Assembly (NCBI RefSeq): GCF_020731285.1
Contig: NZ_JAJFOW010000027.1
Span: 1 to 64,000, forward strand
From: Cohnella baijiui
Lineage (GTDB): Bacteria > Bacillota > Bacilli > Paenibacillales > Paenibacillaceae
Direction: 5' to 3'
DNA: 64,000 nt
In this document: positions 15,984 through 24,225 of the stretch, piece by piece
Position numbering within the stretch: the first letter of the stretch is position 1
How the letters are laid out: each line of letters opens with the position of its first letter
Notes under the pieces: model-generated
What the model saw: only the letters and a program-made list of their open reading frames with translations
Told to the model about the DNA's origin: nothing
Database searches by the model: none
Translations under genes and position numbers: made by a program

Positions 15984-18626
15984 ATGCAACCGATGAAAGC
16001 CGCGGACATCCGCGCCAAATGGCTGGCCTTCTTCGCCAGCAAAAATCACCAAATCGAGCCGAGCTCCTCGCTCGTGCCGCACAACGACCCGTCCCTGCTT
16101 TGGATCAACGCGGGCATGGCGCCGTTGAAGCCGTACTTCGACGGCCGCGTGAAGCCGGAAAATCCGCGCATCGCCAACTCGCAGAAGTGCATCCGCACCA
16201 ACGACATCGAAAATGTCGGCAAGACGCGCCGCCACCACACGTTTTTCGAGATGCTCGGCAACTTCTCGATCGGCGACTACTTCAAGGAAGAAGCGATCAC
16301 CTGGGCATGGGAATTCCTCACCGGCCCGGAATGGATCGGCTTCGATCCGGAGCGCCTGTCGGTCACGATCCATCCGGAGGACGAGGAAGCGTTCCGCTAC
16401 TGGAACGAGAAGATCGGCATCCCCGCCGAGCGCATCGTCAAGCTGGAAGACAACTTCTGGGACATCGGCGAAGGTCCGTGCGGTCCGTGCACCGAAATTT
16501 TCTACGACCGCGGCGACAAGTACGGCGATCTGTCCGATCCGGACTGCACGCCGGGCGGCGAGAACGAGCGCTTCCTCGAAGTATGGAACCTCGTCTTCTC
16601 CCAGTTCAACCATAACAAGGACGGCAGCTACACGCCGCTCCCGAACAAAAACATCGATACCGGCGCGGGTCTCGAACGGTTCGCTTCGATCGTGCAGGAC
16701 GTCGACTCCAACTTCGACACGGACCTGTTCCAGCCGATCATCGCGCACACGAGCCGTATCGCAGGCGTAGCGTACAAAGCGAATCCCGAGTACGACGTCG
16801 CGCTCAAGGTCATCGCCGACCACGTCCGCACGGTGACGTTCGCCGTCGGCGACGGCGTCATGCCGTCCAATGAAGGGCGAGGCTACATTATCCGCCGCCT
16901 GCTCCGCCGCGCCGTGCGCTACGGCAAGGTGCTCGGCATCGACCGCCCGTTCCTGTGGGAGCTCGTCCCGATGGTCGGCGAGATCATGGGGGCGCACTAC
17001 GCCGAAGTGGTGGAGAAGCGCGAATTCATCGAGCGGGTCATCCGCACGGAGGAGGAGCGGTTCCACGAGACGCTGAGCGACGGCCTCGCCATTCTGGCCG
17101 AGCTGTGCGCCAAGGCTCGCGACGAAGGCGCGCCGCGCATCAGCGGTCCGGACGCGTTTAAGCTGTACGACACGTACGGCTTCCCGTTCGACCTGACGGA
17201 GGACTACGCGGCCGAGCAGGGCATGACGGTCGACCGCGAAGGCTTCGACGCGGCGATGGAGGAGCAGCGCCAGCGCGCCCGCGCCGCACGCCAGGAGACG
17301 GAGAGCATGAAAGTGCAGGGCGGCCCGCTCGCGGACTTCACCGAGCCTAGCGCGTTTGTCGGCTACGAAGGTCTCGTCGCCGAAGCGCGCGTCGTCGCGA
17401 TCGTGGCGGGGGACCGCTTCGTCGACGCGGCGGGCGCGGACGAGAACGTGCTCGTCCTGCTGGACCAGACGCCGTTCTACGCGGAGAGCGGCGGCCAGGT
17501 GAGCGACACCGGCACGCTGCGCGCGGCCGGCGGCGCCACTGGGGCCGTGAACGGCCTCAGCAAAGCGCCGCACGGCCAGCACGTCCACCAGGTGACGGTG
17601 ACGTCGGGCACCCTGCAGGTGGGCGACACGGTGACGGCGTCCGTCAACGCCGCTGACCGCGCCGACATCGTGCGCAACCATACGGCGACGCACCTGCTGC
17701 ACAAGGCGCTGAAGGAAGTGCTCGGCGAGCACGTCAACCAGGCCGGTTCGCTCGTCGAGCCTGAACGCCTGCGGTTCGACTTCTCGCACTTCGGTGCGAT
17801 CACGGCCGAAGAGCTGGCCGACGTCGAACGCCGCGTCAACGAGCAAATCTGGCTCGGCACGGATGTCGACATCAGCCTGAAGCCGATCGCCGAGGCGAAG
17901 GCGATGGGCGCGATGGCGCTGTTCGGCGAGAAATACGGCGACGTCGTCCGCGTCGTCCGCGTCGGCGACTACAGCCTCGAGCTGTGCGGCGGCTGCCACG
18001 TGCGGAACACGGCTCAGATCGGCCTGTTCCGCCTCGTGAGCGAGAGCGGCATCGGCTCCGGCGTACGCCGGATCGAAGCGGTCACCGGACGCCACGCCTA
18101 TGCCTACATGGACGATCAGCTTCAGCTGCTTCGCGGCGCCGCGGCGCTGCTGAAGACAGGCGTGAACGACGTGCCGAAGCGCGTCGAAGCGCTGCAGGCC
18201 GAGCTGCGCCAGTCGCAGCGCGACAACGAGTCGCTTCAGGGCAAGCTGAGCCGCCTCGAGGCGGCCGACCTGATCGGACAGGCGAAGACGGTCGGCGGCG
18301 TGACGCTGCTGGCCGCCCAAGTGAACGCAGGCGGCATGGACGCGCTGCGCGGCGTCGCCGACGAGCTGAAAGCGAAGCTCGGCTCCGCGGTGCTCGTGCT
18401 CGGCGCGATTGCGGACGACAAAGTCAACCTCGTCGTATCCGTCTCCCCGGACCTCGTGAAGATGGGCCTGCATGCCGGCAAGCTGATCAAGGAGCTGGCC
18501 GCAATATGCGGCGGAGGCGGCGGCGGCAAGCCGGAGCTCGCGCAGGCCGGCGGCAAAGACCCGTCCAAGCTCGGCGAAGCGCTACGCGCGGCCGAAGATC
18601 TCGTGCTGGCGCAGCCGCGCGCTTGA
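15984..18626 (+). CDS. alaS: Alanyl-tRNA synthetase
   Basis: 880 residues, full length for AlaRS, which charges tRNA-Ala. The class II catalytic domain is at the N-terminus (SSSLVPHNDPSLLWINAGM, then RTNDIENVGKTRRHHTFFE). The editing domain follows with the zinc ligands HTATHLLHKAL and the CGGCHVRNTAQIG cluster near residue 670. The C-terminal C-Ala/DHHA1 domain ends with a glycine run (GGGGGGKPELAQAG). The ATG follows AGGAGG. It is controlled by the upstream T-box. A GC-rich hairpin without a T tract lies after the stop. Confidence 0.98.
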   Translation: MQPMKAADIRAKWLAFFASKNHQIEPSSSLVPHNDPSLLWINAGMAPLKPYFDGRVKPENPRIANSQKCIRTNDIENVGKTRRHHTFFEMLGNFSIGDYFKEEAITWAWEFLTGPEWIGFDPERLSVTIHPEDEEAFRYWNEKIGIPAERIVKLEDNFWDIGEGPCGPCTEIFYDRGDKYGDLSDPDCTPGGENERFLEVWNLVFSQFNHNKDGSYTPLPNKNIDTGAGLERFASIVQDVDSNFDTDLFQPIIAHTSRIAGVAYKANPEYDVALKVIADHVRTVTFAVGDGVMPSNEGRGYIIRRLLRRAVRYGKVLGIDRPFLWELVPMVGEIMGAHYAEVVEKREFIERVIRTEEERFHETLSDGLAILAELCAKARDEGAPRISGPDAFKLYDTYGFPFDLTEDYAAEQGMTVDREGFDAAMEEQRQRARAARQETESMKVQGGPLADFTEPSAFVGYEGLVAEARVVAIVAGDRFVDAAGADENVLVLLDQTPFYAESGGQVSDTGTLRAAGGATGAVNGLSKAPHGQHVHQVTVTSGTLQVGDTVTASVNAADRADIVRNHTATHLLHKALKEVLGEHVNQAGSLVEPERLRFDFSHFGAITAEELADVERRVNEQIWLGTDVDISLKPIAEAKAMGAMALFGEKYGDVVRVVRVGDYSLELCGGCHVRNTAQIGLFRLVSESGIGSGVRRIEAVTGRHAYAYMDDQLQLLRGAAALLKTGVNDVPKRVEALQAELRQSQRDNESLQGKLSRLEAADLIGQAKTVGGVTLLAAQVNAGGMDALRGVADELKAKLGSAVLVLGAIADDKVNLVVSVSPDLVKMGLHAGKLIKELAAICGGGGGGKPELAQAGGKDPSKLGEALRAAEDLVLAQPRA

Positions 18627-18682
18627 TCGGCGACCGGCGGCCGCTCCGCGCGGCCGCCAGGCATGCCCGGAGCTTCCATTTC

Positions 18683-18708
18683 CTGTCCGGGCGAGATTAT
18701 GGTATGAT
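18683..18708 (+). promoter_or_regulatory. Candidate promoter of ireB operon, extended -10
   Basis: TGG-TATGAT at 18700-18708 is an extended -10 element with a poor -35. It lies 38 bases upstream of ireB, after alaS, and would drive ireB-ruvX and following genes. Confidence 0.45.
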
Positions 18709-18745
18709 GAGGGCATGAAGTGTTTGCTAAGCGAGGTGCCTAAAG

Positions 18746-19021
18746 ATGAGCTCGTCTGACAAAAACCATCTAGACAAGACGGTCAAGTTCGCGGTCGTGC
18801 CCGATGCCGAAGAGGTATCGTCCAAGGACATCCTGCTTGCGGTGCACGATGCTCTGGTGGAGAAGGAGTACCACCCGATCAACCAGATCGTCGGGTATCT
18901 CCTTTCGGGGGACCCGGCATACATTCCGCGCCACAACAACGCACGCAGTCTGATCCGGAAGAAAGAACGCGACGAACTCATCGAAGAGATGGTCCGGTTT
19001 TATCTTCAACAGCACCGTTAA
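18746..19021 (+). CDS. ireB: IreB family regulatory phosphoprotein (UPF0297, YrzL-like)
   Basis: 91 residues, the standard length. The family core HDALVEKEYHPINQIVGYLLSGDPAYIPRHNNAR is obvious when read in parts (EKEYHPINQIVGYLL, GDPAYIPRHNNARSLIR). In Enterococcus the protein is a substrate of the PASTA kinase IreK and affects cephalosporin resistance; in B. subtilis the equivalent is YrzL. A Thr-rich N-terminus (SSSDKNHLDKTVKF) may hold phosphosites. Its stop overlaps the ruvX start by one base, and the alaS-yrzL-yrrK order is a hallmark of Firmicutes. Confidence 0.94.
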   Translation: MSSSDKNHLDKTVKFAVVPDAEEVSSKDILLAVHDALVEKEYHPINQIVGYLLSGDPAYIPRHNNARSLIRKKERDELIEEMVRFYLQQHR

Positions 19022-19437
19022 TGCCGCGCATCATGGGTTTGGACTATGGAGACAGGCGCACCGGCGTTGCCGTGAGCGACCTGTTCGGTTGGACGGCGCA
19101 AGGCGTGGAAGTGATCGAGCACAAGACCGAGGAAGCTTGTCTCCGCAGGGTGGAAGCGCTCGTGCGGGAGAACGAGGTGGAGGAGGTCGTGGTCGGCCTT
19201 CCGAAAAATATGAACGGTACCGTGGGACCGCGTGGCGAAATTTGCATGGCATTCGCGGAAGCGCTCCGGCAGAAGCTATCCATGCCTGTGCATCTGTGGG
19301 ACGAGAGGCTGACGACGGTAGCCGCCGAACGCACGCTGCTCGAAGCGGACGTCAGCCGGAGCAAGCGCAAGCAAGTGATCGACAAGATGGCGGCGGCGAT
19401 CCTGCTGCAAAGCTATCTAGATTCCCGTGGAAGATGA
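19021..19437 (+). CDS. ruvX: RuvX/YqgF family RNase H-fold nuclease (pre-16S rRNA processing)
   Basis: 138 residues. The RNase H-like fold is shown by MGLDYGDRRTGVAVSD (catalytic Asp), GLPKNMNGTVGPRGE, and WDERLTTVAAERTL (second acidic site). C-terminal DKMAAAILLQSYLDSR supplies the last acidic residue. Called putative Holliday junction resolvase; in E. coli the homologue YqgF matures the 16S rRNA 5' end. The start overlaps the ireB stop, so the pair is translationally coupled. In B. subtilis this is yrrK. Confidence 0.95.
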   Translation: MPRIMGLDYGDRRTGVAVSDLFGWTAQGVEVIEHKTEEACLRRVEALVRENEVEEVVVGLPKNMNGTVGPRGEICMAFAEALRQKLSMPVHLWDERLTTVAAERTLLEADVSRSKRKQVIDKMAAAILLQSYLDSRGR

Positions 19438-19446
19438 GGGATGGAC

Positions 19447-19761
19447 ATGACTGAACAGAACAATCGCCAAGAAGAAGAAGCGGAGATTATCTATATCCCC
19501 GACGAAGAAGGCAATGACGAAGCATTCGAAGTGATCATGCGCTTCGAGCTGGACGACGGCAGCGACCGCAAGTATATGATGGTCGTGCCTGCCGACAACG
19601 TCGAGGAAGAGCAGGAAGTGTTCGCTTTCCGCTACGAGGAAGAGGACGACGAGATCAAGCTGTACCCGATCGAAGAGCAAGAGGAATGGGATATGGTCGA
19701 AGAAACGTTCAATACGCTCGTAGCCGAGTTCGGCGATAACGAAGATGAAGGAACGCGCTAA
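19447..19761 (+). CDS. yrzB: DUF1292 protein (YrzB-like), first of a pair
   Basis: About 104 very acidic residues. Family features are IYIPDEEGNDEAFEVIMRFE, KYMMVVPADNVEEEQEVFAF and the C-terminal EEWDMVEETFNTLVAEF. I prefer the second in-frame ATG (MTEQNNRQEEE), since GAGGG lies six bases before it, while the ATG six bases earlier abuts the Shine-Dalgarno. DUF1292 proteins follow ruvX in most Firmicutes; their role is unknown. A diverged paralogue starts within its last 17 bases. Confidence 0.9.
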   Translation: MTEQNNRQEEEAEIIYIPDEEGNDEAFEVIMRFELDDGSDRKYMMVVPADNVEEEQEVFAFRYEEEDDEIKLYPIEEQEEWDMVEETFNTLVAEFGDNEDEGTR

Positions 19762-20062
19762 CGGGGCAGGCGGCCAGCCGGTATCCGCGCTACGCGCCCG
19801 GTACGGCGACGAGGTCGCGCTGACGAGCGAAGGCGGAGGCGACGAAGCTTTCCGCATCGTCGCGGAGCTGACCGTAGACGGCCGGGCATATGCCCTTCTC
19901 CAATCGGAGCGCATGCGCGCCGAGGGGGATATCGAGGTGTTCCGGGTGACGGCGGACGATGCCGGCGAGCCTCAGCTTGAGACGGTCGAGGACGACGACG
20001 AATGGGAAGCCGTCGCGGAAGCGTACGACGATCTTCAGTTCGGATCGGACGACCGGCCTTAG
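19745..20062 (+). CDS. Second DUF1292-like protein, diverged paralogue
   Basis: 105 residues in a different frame, overlapping the previous gene by 17 bases. The layout mirrors the first copy: a short N-terminal strand region (EAFRIVAELTVDGRAYALL replacing EAFEVIMRFELDDGSDRKYM), a middle strand DIEVFRVTADD, and an acidic C-terminal helix EDDDEWEAVAEAYDDLQFG. This suggests local duplication followed by divergence. The ribosome binding site is weak, as expected for translational coupling. Function unknown. Confidence 0.82.
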   Translation: MKERANGAGGQPVSALRARYGDEVALTSEGGGDEAFRIVAELTVDGRAYALLQSERMRAEGDIEVFRVTADDAGEPQLETVEDDDEWEAVAEAYDDLQFGSDDRP

Positions 20063-20184
20063 GCGGATACCCGAAGCGCAAGTGACATACGGGGAAGGAT
20101 GGACGAAGATCCTTCCGGCGTCGTCGGGAAAGAGCGGGCAACCGCTCTTTTTCGCCAGATGTGGGCATTGCAGGAGGGAAATGG

Positions 20185-21579
20185 GTGGATAGAGACGAGG
20201 AAACCAAAGGCTGGAAGTCGGTGTACGCCGACGAAAAGCCGAACAAGCCGGATTCCGAGGAAGCGGAGGCCGATACCCGGCCGATGCGTGCCGTCCGGGA
20301 ACCGGGCGAGTCGCCGCCGTTCGGCGAGCGGAATGGCGGCAGACCGGCCGAGGAGGCGCCCGAATTCGGGAACGAGCCTGAGGTCGGACTGCCGCCCCGT
20401 TCGCGAAGCGGCGAATCGGCGCGCGCATCGCGTCAAGAAGGACGTCCCTCGCCGGATCCCGACGCCGAGGCGGAGAAGCCGCAGCGGCGGGAACCCGAGC
20501 AGACTCCGTATCGCCGCAAAAAAGGGCATCCGGTCCTTTGGTCTTTTTTGATCGCATTGGGCTTGGTCGTCATCATCGCAGGATCGGCCTTATTCTATGT
20601 TTGGAACGGACTTCGTCCGACGAAGGCCGGCGAGCCCGTGCGCGTGACGATCGACAAGGGCATGCGGGCAAAGAGCGTGTCGGAGCGGCTGGAGCAGAAC
20701 GGCTTGATCCGCAACGCTTTCTTGTTCAGCATCTGGATGAAGCTGAAAAGCGAAGGCTCCCGTTTTCAAGCCGGCGAATACGCGCTCTCGCCCGGCATGT
20801 CCAACGGGGAGATCGTCGCCAAGCTGAATAACGGCGAGACCGTAGCGGCGGAGACGATCAAGTTCACGATCCCCGAAGGATACACCGTCGTTCAAATCGC
20901 GGAACGCCTGGCCAAAGCCGGGTACGTGGACAAAGACAAGTTCCTGCAGGCCGTGAGCAATCCGTCCCGTTTCGGCAGCTCCAACTGGGCGAAGATGATT
21001 CCGACCGACGCCAAGCTGCGCTATCCGCTTGAAGGTTATCTGTTCCCGGAAACCTATGAGCTGAAGAAGGGCAGCTCCGAGGAGGACATCGCCAATCGGA
21101 TGCTGAGCGAACTGGACCGCAAGCTGAACCAGCTGCCGGAGGATTGGCAGTCCGCCATGCAGGAGCGGGGATGGACGATGCACCAGCTGCTGACGGCCGC
21201 ATCGCTCGTCGAGCGCGAGGTCGTGAAGGACGAGGAGCGTCCGATCGTGGCCAGCGTCATCGTGAACCGTCTGAACAAAAAAATGCCGCTGCAGATCGAC
21301 GCGACGATCCAATATTTGCTCGACAAGCAGAAGGAAAAGCTCACGACCGCGGATCTCGAGGTCAAAAGCCCGTACAACACGTACAAAAACGCGGGCCTGC
21401 CGCCCGGGCCGATCGCGAGCCCGAGCCTCAAGTCGATCGAAGCGGTGCTGTTCCCGGCGGAAACCGATTATCTGTACTACGTGACGAAGAAGGACGGCAG
21501 CAACACGCACCTCTTCGCCGAAACGTACAAGCAGCATCTGAAAAACATTCAGACCAGCGAGAAAAACGCCAAAAAATAG
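20185..21579 (+). CDS. mltG: Endolytic murein transglycosylase MltG (YrrL-like)
   Basis: 464 residues from a GTG seven bases after AGGAGG. An unusually long, charged and Pro-rich cytoplasmic tail of about 115 residues precedes a single membrane helix (LWSFLIALGLVVIIAGSALFYVW). The extracytoplasmic LysM-like part (FTIPEGYTVVQIAERL) and the catalytic YceG domain follow. The catalytic glutamate is in AASLVEREV (Glu343), with VIVNRLNKKMPLQIDATIQY and TYKNAGLPPGPIASPS as further signatures. The enzyme cuts nascent glycan strands and limits their length. It keeps the B. subtilis position downstream of ruvX and DUF1292. Confidence 0.95.
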   Translation: MDRDEETKGWKSVYADEKPNKPDSEEAEADTRPMRAVREPGESPPFGERNGGRPAEEAPEFGNEPEVGLPPRSRSGESARASRQEGRPSPDPDAEAEKPQRREPEQTPYRRKKGHPVLWSFLIALGLVVIIAGSALFYVWNGLRPTKAGEPVRVTIDKGMRAKSVSERLEQNGLIRNAFLFSIWMKLKSEGSRFQAGEYALSPGMSNGEIVAKLNNGETVAAETIKFTIPEGYTVVQIAERLAKAGYVDKDKFLQAVSNPSRFGSSNWAKMIPTDAKLRYPLEGYLFPETYELKKGSSEEDIANRMLSELDRKLNQLPEDWQSAMQERGWTMHQLLTAASLVEREVVKDEERPIVASVIVNRLNKKMPLQIDATIQYLLDKQKEKLTTADLEVKSPYNTYKNAGLPPGPIASPSLKSIEAVLFPAETDYLYYVTKKDGSNTHLFAETYKQHLKNIQTSEKNAKK

Positions 21580-21704
21580 ACTGGCCCGCAGCTGGACCGC
21601 GAGCCGCAACGGCCCGGCGCAAGCGGGGCTCCGGAGGCCGCCGTACGGACGGCGCGAAGGAGCCGGCATGACGCCGGGTCGCACGTTTCCCCGAGGTGAA
21701 GACG

Positions 21705-22631
21705 ATGAAACCAGAACTAATGACCGCAGCCGGCTCGATTGCGCAGATGGAGCGGTATGTCGCCGCCGGCGCAGACGCCGTGCTGATCGGAGAGCCGCGC
21801 TACGGCGCGCGGCTGCCGGGAGCGATTCCGGAAGACCAGCTGAAGGAAGCCGTCTCCCGCGCGCACGAGCTGGGCGCCAAGGCATACGTGGCCGTCAACA
21901 AGCTGCTGCGCAACCACGAGCTGTCCGGTCTGCCCGGCTATCTGCGCGCCGTCCGGGAGGCCGGCGCCGACGCGATCGTGTTCGGCGATCCGGCCGTCCT
22001 CCTGAACGTCAAAGAGGCCGCGCCAGGCCTGCCGCTGCATTGGAACGCGGAGATGACCGGCACGAACTCCGCCGCGGCTTCCTATTGGGCGCGCAAAGGC
22101 GCGACCCGCGCGGTGCTCGCCCGCGAGCTGAACGAGGAAGAGATCGCTTCCTTCAAGGCGAGCGTTCAAATGGAAGTGCAAGTGCAGGTGCACGGAATGA
22201 CCAACATCTATCATTCGCAGCGTAATTTGCTGCAGAGCTATATGGAGCATTTGGGCCGCGAAGCGCGGCTTCTCGACCTGGGCCCGGCCGAAGGGCTGTT
22301 CCTGGTCGAGTCGGAGCGTCCGGACGAGCGGCTGCCGGTTTACGAAGACGAGAACGGCACGCACGTCATGAGCGCGGACGATATTTGCCTCCTGGAAGCG
22401 ATCCCGGAGTTGTTGTCCGCAGGCGTCGACAGTCTGTACGTCGAGCCGCTGCTGAAGTCCGACGCGTACAACGAGACGGCGCTCCAGGGCTATCGGAAGG
22501 CCGTCGACGCATGGAGCGCCGACCCTTCCGCATACGAGTTTGACGAGGGCGCGCTGGAAGCGATTCGCGCGCTGCAGGACCCGCGCCGGGAGCTGAGCTT
22601 CGGCTTTTTGTACAAAGAGCAAGTGTATTGA
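21705..22631 (+). CDS. U32 family protein, TrhP1/YrrN-like (tRNA U34 hydroxylation)
   Basis: 308 residues with the U32 layout: a TIM-barrel start (PELMTAAGSIAQMERYVAAG), ADAVLIGEPRYG, and the U32 signature region around VQVHGMTNIYHSQRNLLQSY. In B. subtilis the tandem pair yrrN-yrrO (trhP1-trhP2) is needed for prephenate-dependent 5-hydroxylation of U34 in tRNA. The same tandem pair occurs here. The canonical cysteine-rich U32 cluster seen in the next gene is replaced by residues without cysteines, which fits the smaller partner. The start is the ATG after GAGGTG. The methyltransferase trmR that normally precedes it is absent. Confidence 0.85.
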   Translation: MKPELMTAAGSIAQMERYVAAGADAVLIGEPRYGARLPGAIPEDQLKEAVSRAHELGAKAYVAVNKLLRNHELSGLPGYLRAVREAGADAIVFGDPAVLLNVKEAAPGLPLHWNAEMTGTNSAAASYWARKGATRAVLARELNEEEIASFKASVQMEVQVQVHGMTNIYHSQRNLLQSYMEHLGREARLLDLGPAEGLFLVESERPDERLPVYEDENGTHVMSADDICLLEAIPELLSAGVDSLYVEPLLKSDAYNETALQGYRKAVDAWSADPSAYEFDEGALEAIRALQDPRRELSFGFLYKEQVY

Positions 22632-22653
22632 AGAAATCGAGGAGGTGCTGTGC

Positions 22654-23919
22654 ATGAGCAGCGCAAACATCGAGACGGCCGGACGCGCGCGCCGGCCGCT
22701 GCGGCGACACCGTCTGGATAAGCCGGAGCTGCTGGCGCCCGCCGGCAGCCTGGAAAAATTGAAGTTTGCCGTCCATTACGGGGCGGATGCAGTCTATATC
22801 GGCGGCCAAAAATACGGCCTGCGCTCCAACGCGGACAATTTCAGCTTCGAGGAAATGCGCGAGGGCGTCGCCTTCGCCGCGCAATACGGCGCCAAGGTGT
22901 TCGTCGCGACGAACATCTACGCCCACCAGGAGGACCTGGAGGGGATCGCCGACTACCTGAAGCAGCTGGAAGCCGCCGGCATCGCGGCGATCATCGCCGC
23001 CGACCCGGCGATCGTGGAGATCGCCATGCGCGAGGCGCCGGGGCTGGAGGTTCACCTCAGCACGCAGCAGTCCACGATGAACTGGCAGGCGGTCCGGTTT
23101 TGGAAAGAGGAAGGACTGCCCCGGGTCGTACTCGCGCGGGAGACGTCCCTCGAAGAAATCCGCGAAATGAAGTCGAACGTGGACATCGAGCTCGAAGTGT
23201 TCATCCACGGGGCAATGTGCTCGTCGGTATCGGGGCGGTGCGTGCTGTCCAACCATTTCACCGACCGCGACTCCAACCGGGGCGGCTGCTGCCAGTCGTG
23301 CCGCTGGATGTACGATCTGCACCTGGATGCCTCCCCGACGGCCGACGCCGGCGACAACCCGTTCACGATGGGGAGCAAGGATCTGTGCATGATCCAGCAT
23401 ATTCCCGACCTGATCGACGCCGGCGTCGACAGCTTCAAGATCGAAGGACGCATGAAAAGCATCCACTACGTCGCTTCGGTCGTGAACGCGTACCGGCAAG
23501 CGATCGACGCGTACATGGCCGATCCGGAGGGTTACCATCTGCGTCCCGAATGGGTGTCGGAGATCGGGAAGGCGGCGAACCGGCCGCTCAACACGGGCTT
23601 CTTCTACAGCACGCCGGGCGCCGGGGAGCACATCTACGAACCCGAGGAAAAGCCGGCGCCTTACGACTTCGCGGCGGTCGTGACGGATTACGACACGGCG
23701 AGCGGCATCGCCACGATCCAGCAGCGCAGCCCGTTCCGTCCGGGCATGGAGGTGGAGTTCATCGGTCCCGGTGGGCGCAGCTTCCACCAGACGCTAGGCG
23801 AGCTCGAGAACGACCTGGGCCAAAAGGTCGACGTTGCCCGCCACCCGCTGCAAACCATCCGTTTGCGCACCGAAAAGCCGGTTTTCCCGCTGGACATCAT
23901 GCGCAAAAAGATGCTGTAA
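22654..23919 (+). CDS. U32 family protein, TrhP2/YrrO-like
   Basis: 421 residues. N-terminal KPELLAPAGSLEKLKFAVHY and GADAVYIGGQKYGLRS are typical U32. The signature FIHGAMCSSVSGRCVLSN with NRGGCCQSCRW supplies the conserved cysteines now linked to an Fe-S cluster in RlhA/TrhP proteins. SFKIEGRMKSIHYV and a C-terminal beta domain (PFRPGMEVEFIGPGG) complete the family. It probably works with the upstream paralogue in hydroxylating U34 of tRNA. The ATG start follows GGAGGTG. The udk and greA genes that follow it in B. subtilis are missing. Confidence 0.9.
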   Translation: MSSANIETAGRARRPLRRHRLDKPELLAPAGSLEKLKFAVHYGADAVYIGGQKYGLRSNADNFSFEEMREGVAFAAQYGAKVFVATNIYAHQEDLEGIADYLKQLEAAGIAAIIAADPAIVEIAMREAPGLEVHLSTQQSTMNWQAVRFWKEEGLPRVVLARETSLEEIREMKSNVDIELEVFIHGAMCSSVSGRCVLSNHFTDRDSNRGGCCQSCRWMYDLHLDASPTADAGDNPFTMGSKDLCMIQHIPDLIDAGVDSFKIEGRMKSIHYVASVVNAYRQAIDAYMADPEGYHLRPEWVSEIGKAANRPLNTGFFYSTPGAGEHIYEPEEKPAPYDFAAVVTDYDTASGIATIQQRSPFRPGMEVEFIGPGGRSFHQTLGELENDLGQKVDVARHPLQTIRLRTEKPVFPLDIMRKKML

Positions 23920-24081
23920 AAAAAGCCTAGATTCTAAGCAAAAAGTACTAAATATGAAAAAAGAAAGCGTTTCAAAAGGATTATTTATCGACTTGTCGAA
24001 TTATCTCTGATAAAGTTAATTGTTGCCAAATGGTGGCGTGCAATTTCCTTTTCTCAGGGGTAACCCGGCAAGTCTTTTTTA

Positions 24082-24128
24082 GTCATACAGAATTTATAAG
24101 TTTTCACGTCTTTCCATTTCTGTATGAC
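24082..24128 (+). repeat. Perfect 11-bp inverted repeat
   Basis: GTCATACAGAA at 24082-24092 and TTCTGTATGAC at 24118-24128 with a 25-nt loop. It could form an RNA hairpin or be a protein site in DNA. Confidence 0.85.
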
Positions 24129-24134
24129 CAACGA

Positions 24135-24177
24135 TAAAAACGTGTTGCCGTCTAGGAAGACGGCAAAGCCGTTTTTA
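24135..24177 (+). terminator. Terminator-like long hairpin before the chemoreceptor gene
   Basis: TAAAAACG and TTGCCGTCT pair with AGACGGCAA and CGTTTTTA across a small internal loop, giving 17 bp with an A-rich 5' foot and a T-rich 3' foot. It could end the U32 transcript or act as an attenuator, being only 49 bases from the next start codon. Confidence 0.7.
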
Positions 24178-24225
24178 CTTGTTTCTGTCGATATCGTCAC
24201 TATGAGTCGGAGGGTGTGTCAGCAG

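Larger units (their letters stand above)
23920..24225 (+). promoter_or_regulatory. AT-rich structured leader upstream of the chemoreceptor gene
   Basis: 306 gene-free bases, clearly more AT-rich than their surroundings. From about 24082 the plus strand can form two hairpins in series: a perfect 11-bp inverted repeat (24082-24092 with 24118-24128) and a terminator-like hairpin (24135-24177). The loop of the first (CACGTCTTT, 24105-24113) can pair 8 of 9 bases with the 5' arm of the second (24136-24144), so the two structures could exclude each other. I cannot match it to a known riboswitch class. No convincing promoter was identified. Confidence 0.45.

Noticed and set aside
15897..18473. Very long minus-strand open frame opposite alaS
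   Set aside because: It is an antisense reading caused by high GC at third positions, with Arg/Val/Asp-rich composition and no family motifs; alaS is certain. The same applies opposite leuS, pepF and ilvD.
18632..18660. Terminator after alaS
   Set aside because: GGCGGCCGC/GCGGCCGCC forms a strong hairpin, but no T run follows, so intrinsic termination is not supported.
24130..24180. c-di-GMP-I (GEMM) riboswitch, suggested by GGCAAAGCC near a chemotaxis gene
   Set aside because: The other conserved parts (GGCAAACC before it, GGCCTAA and the GGTTACCG end after it) are missing; the motif is explained by the 17-bp hairpin.
24187..24194. Sigma-D promoter for the chemoreceptor (GTCGATAT resembles GCCGATAT)
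   Set aside because: No TAAA-type -35 at 13-15 bases upstream; the position is occupied by the terminator foot.
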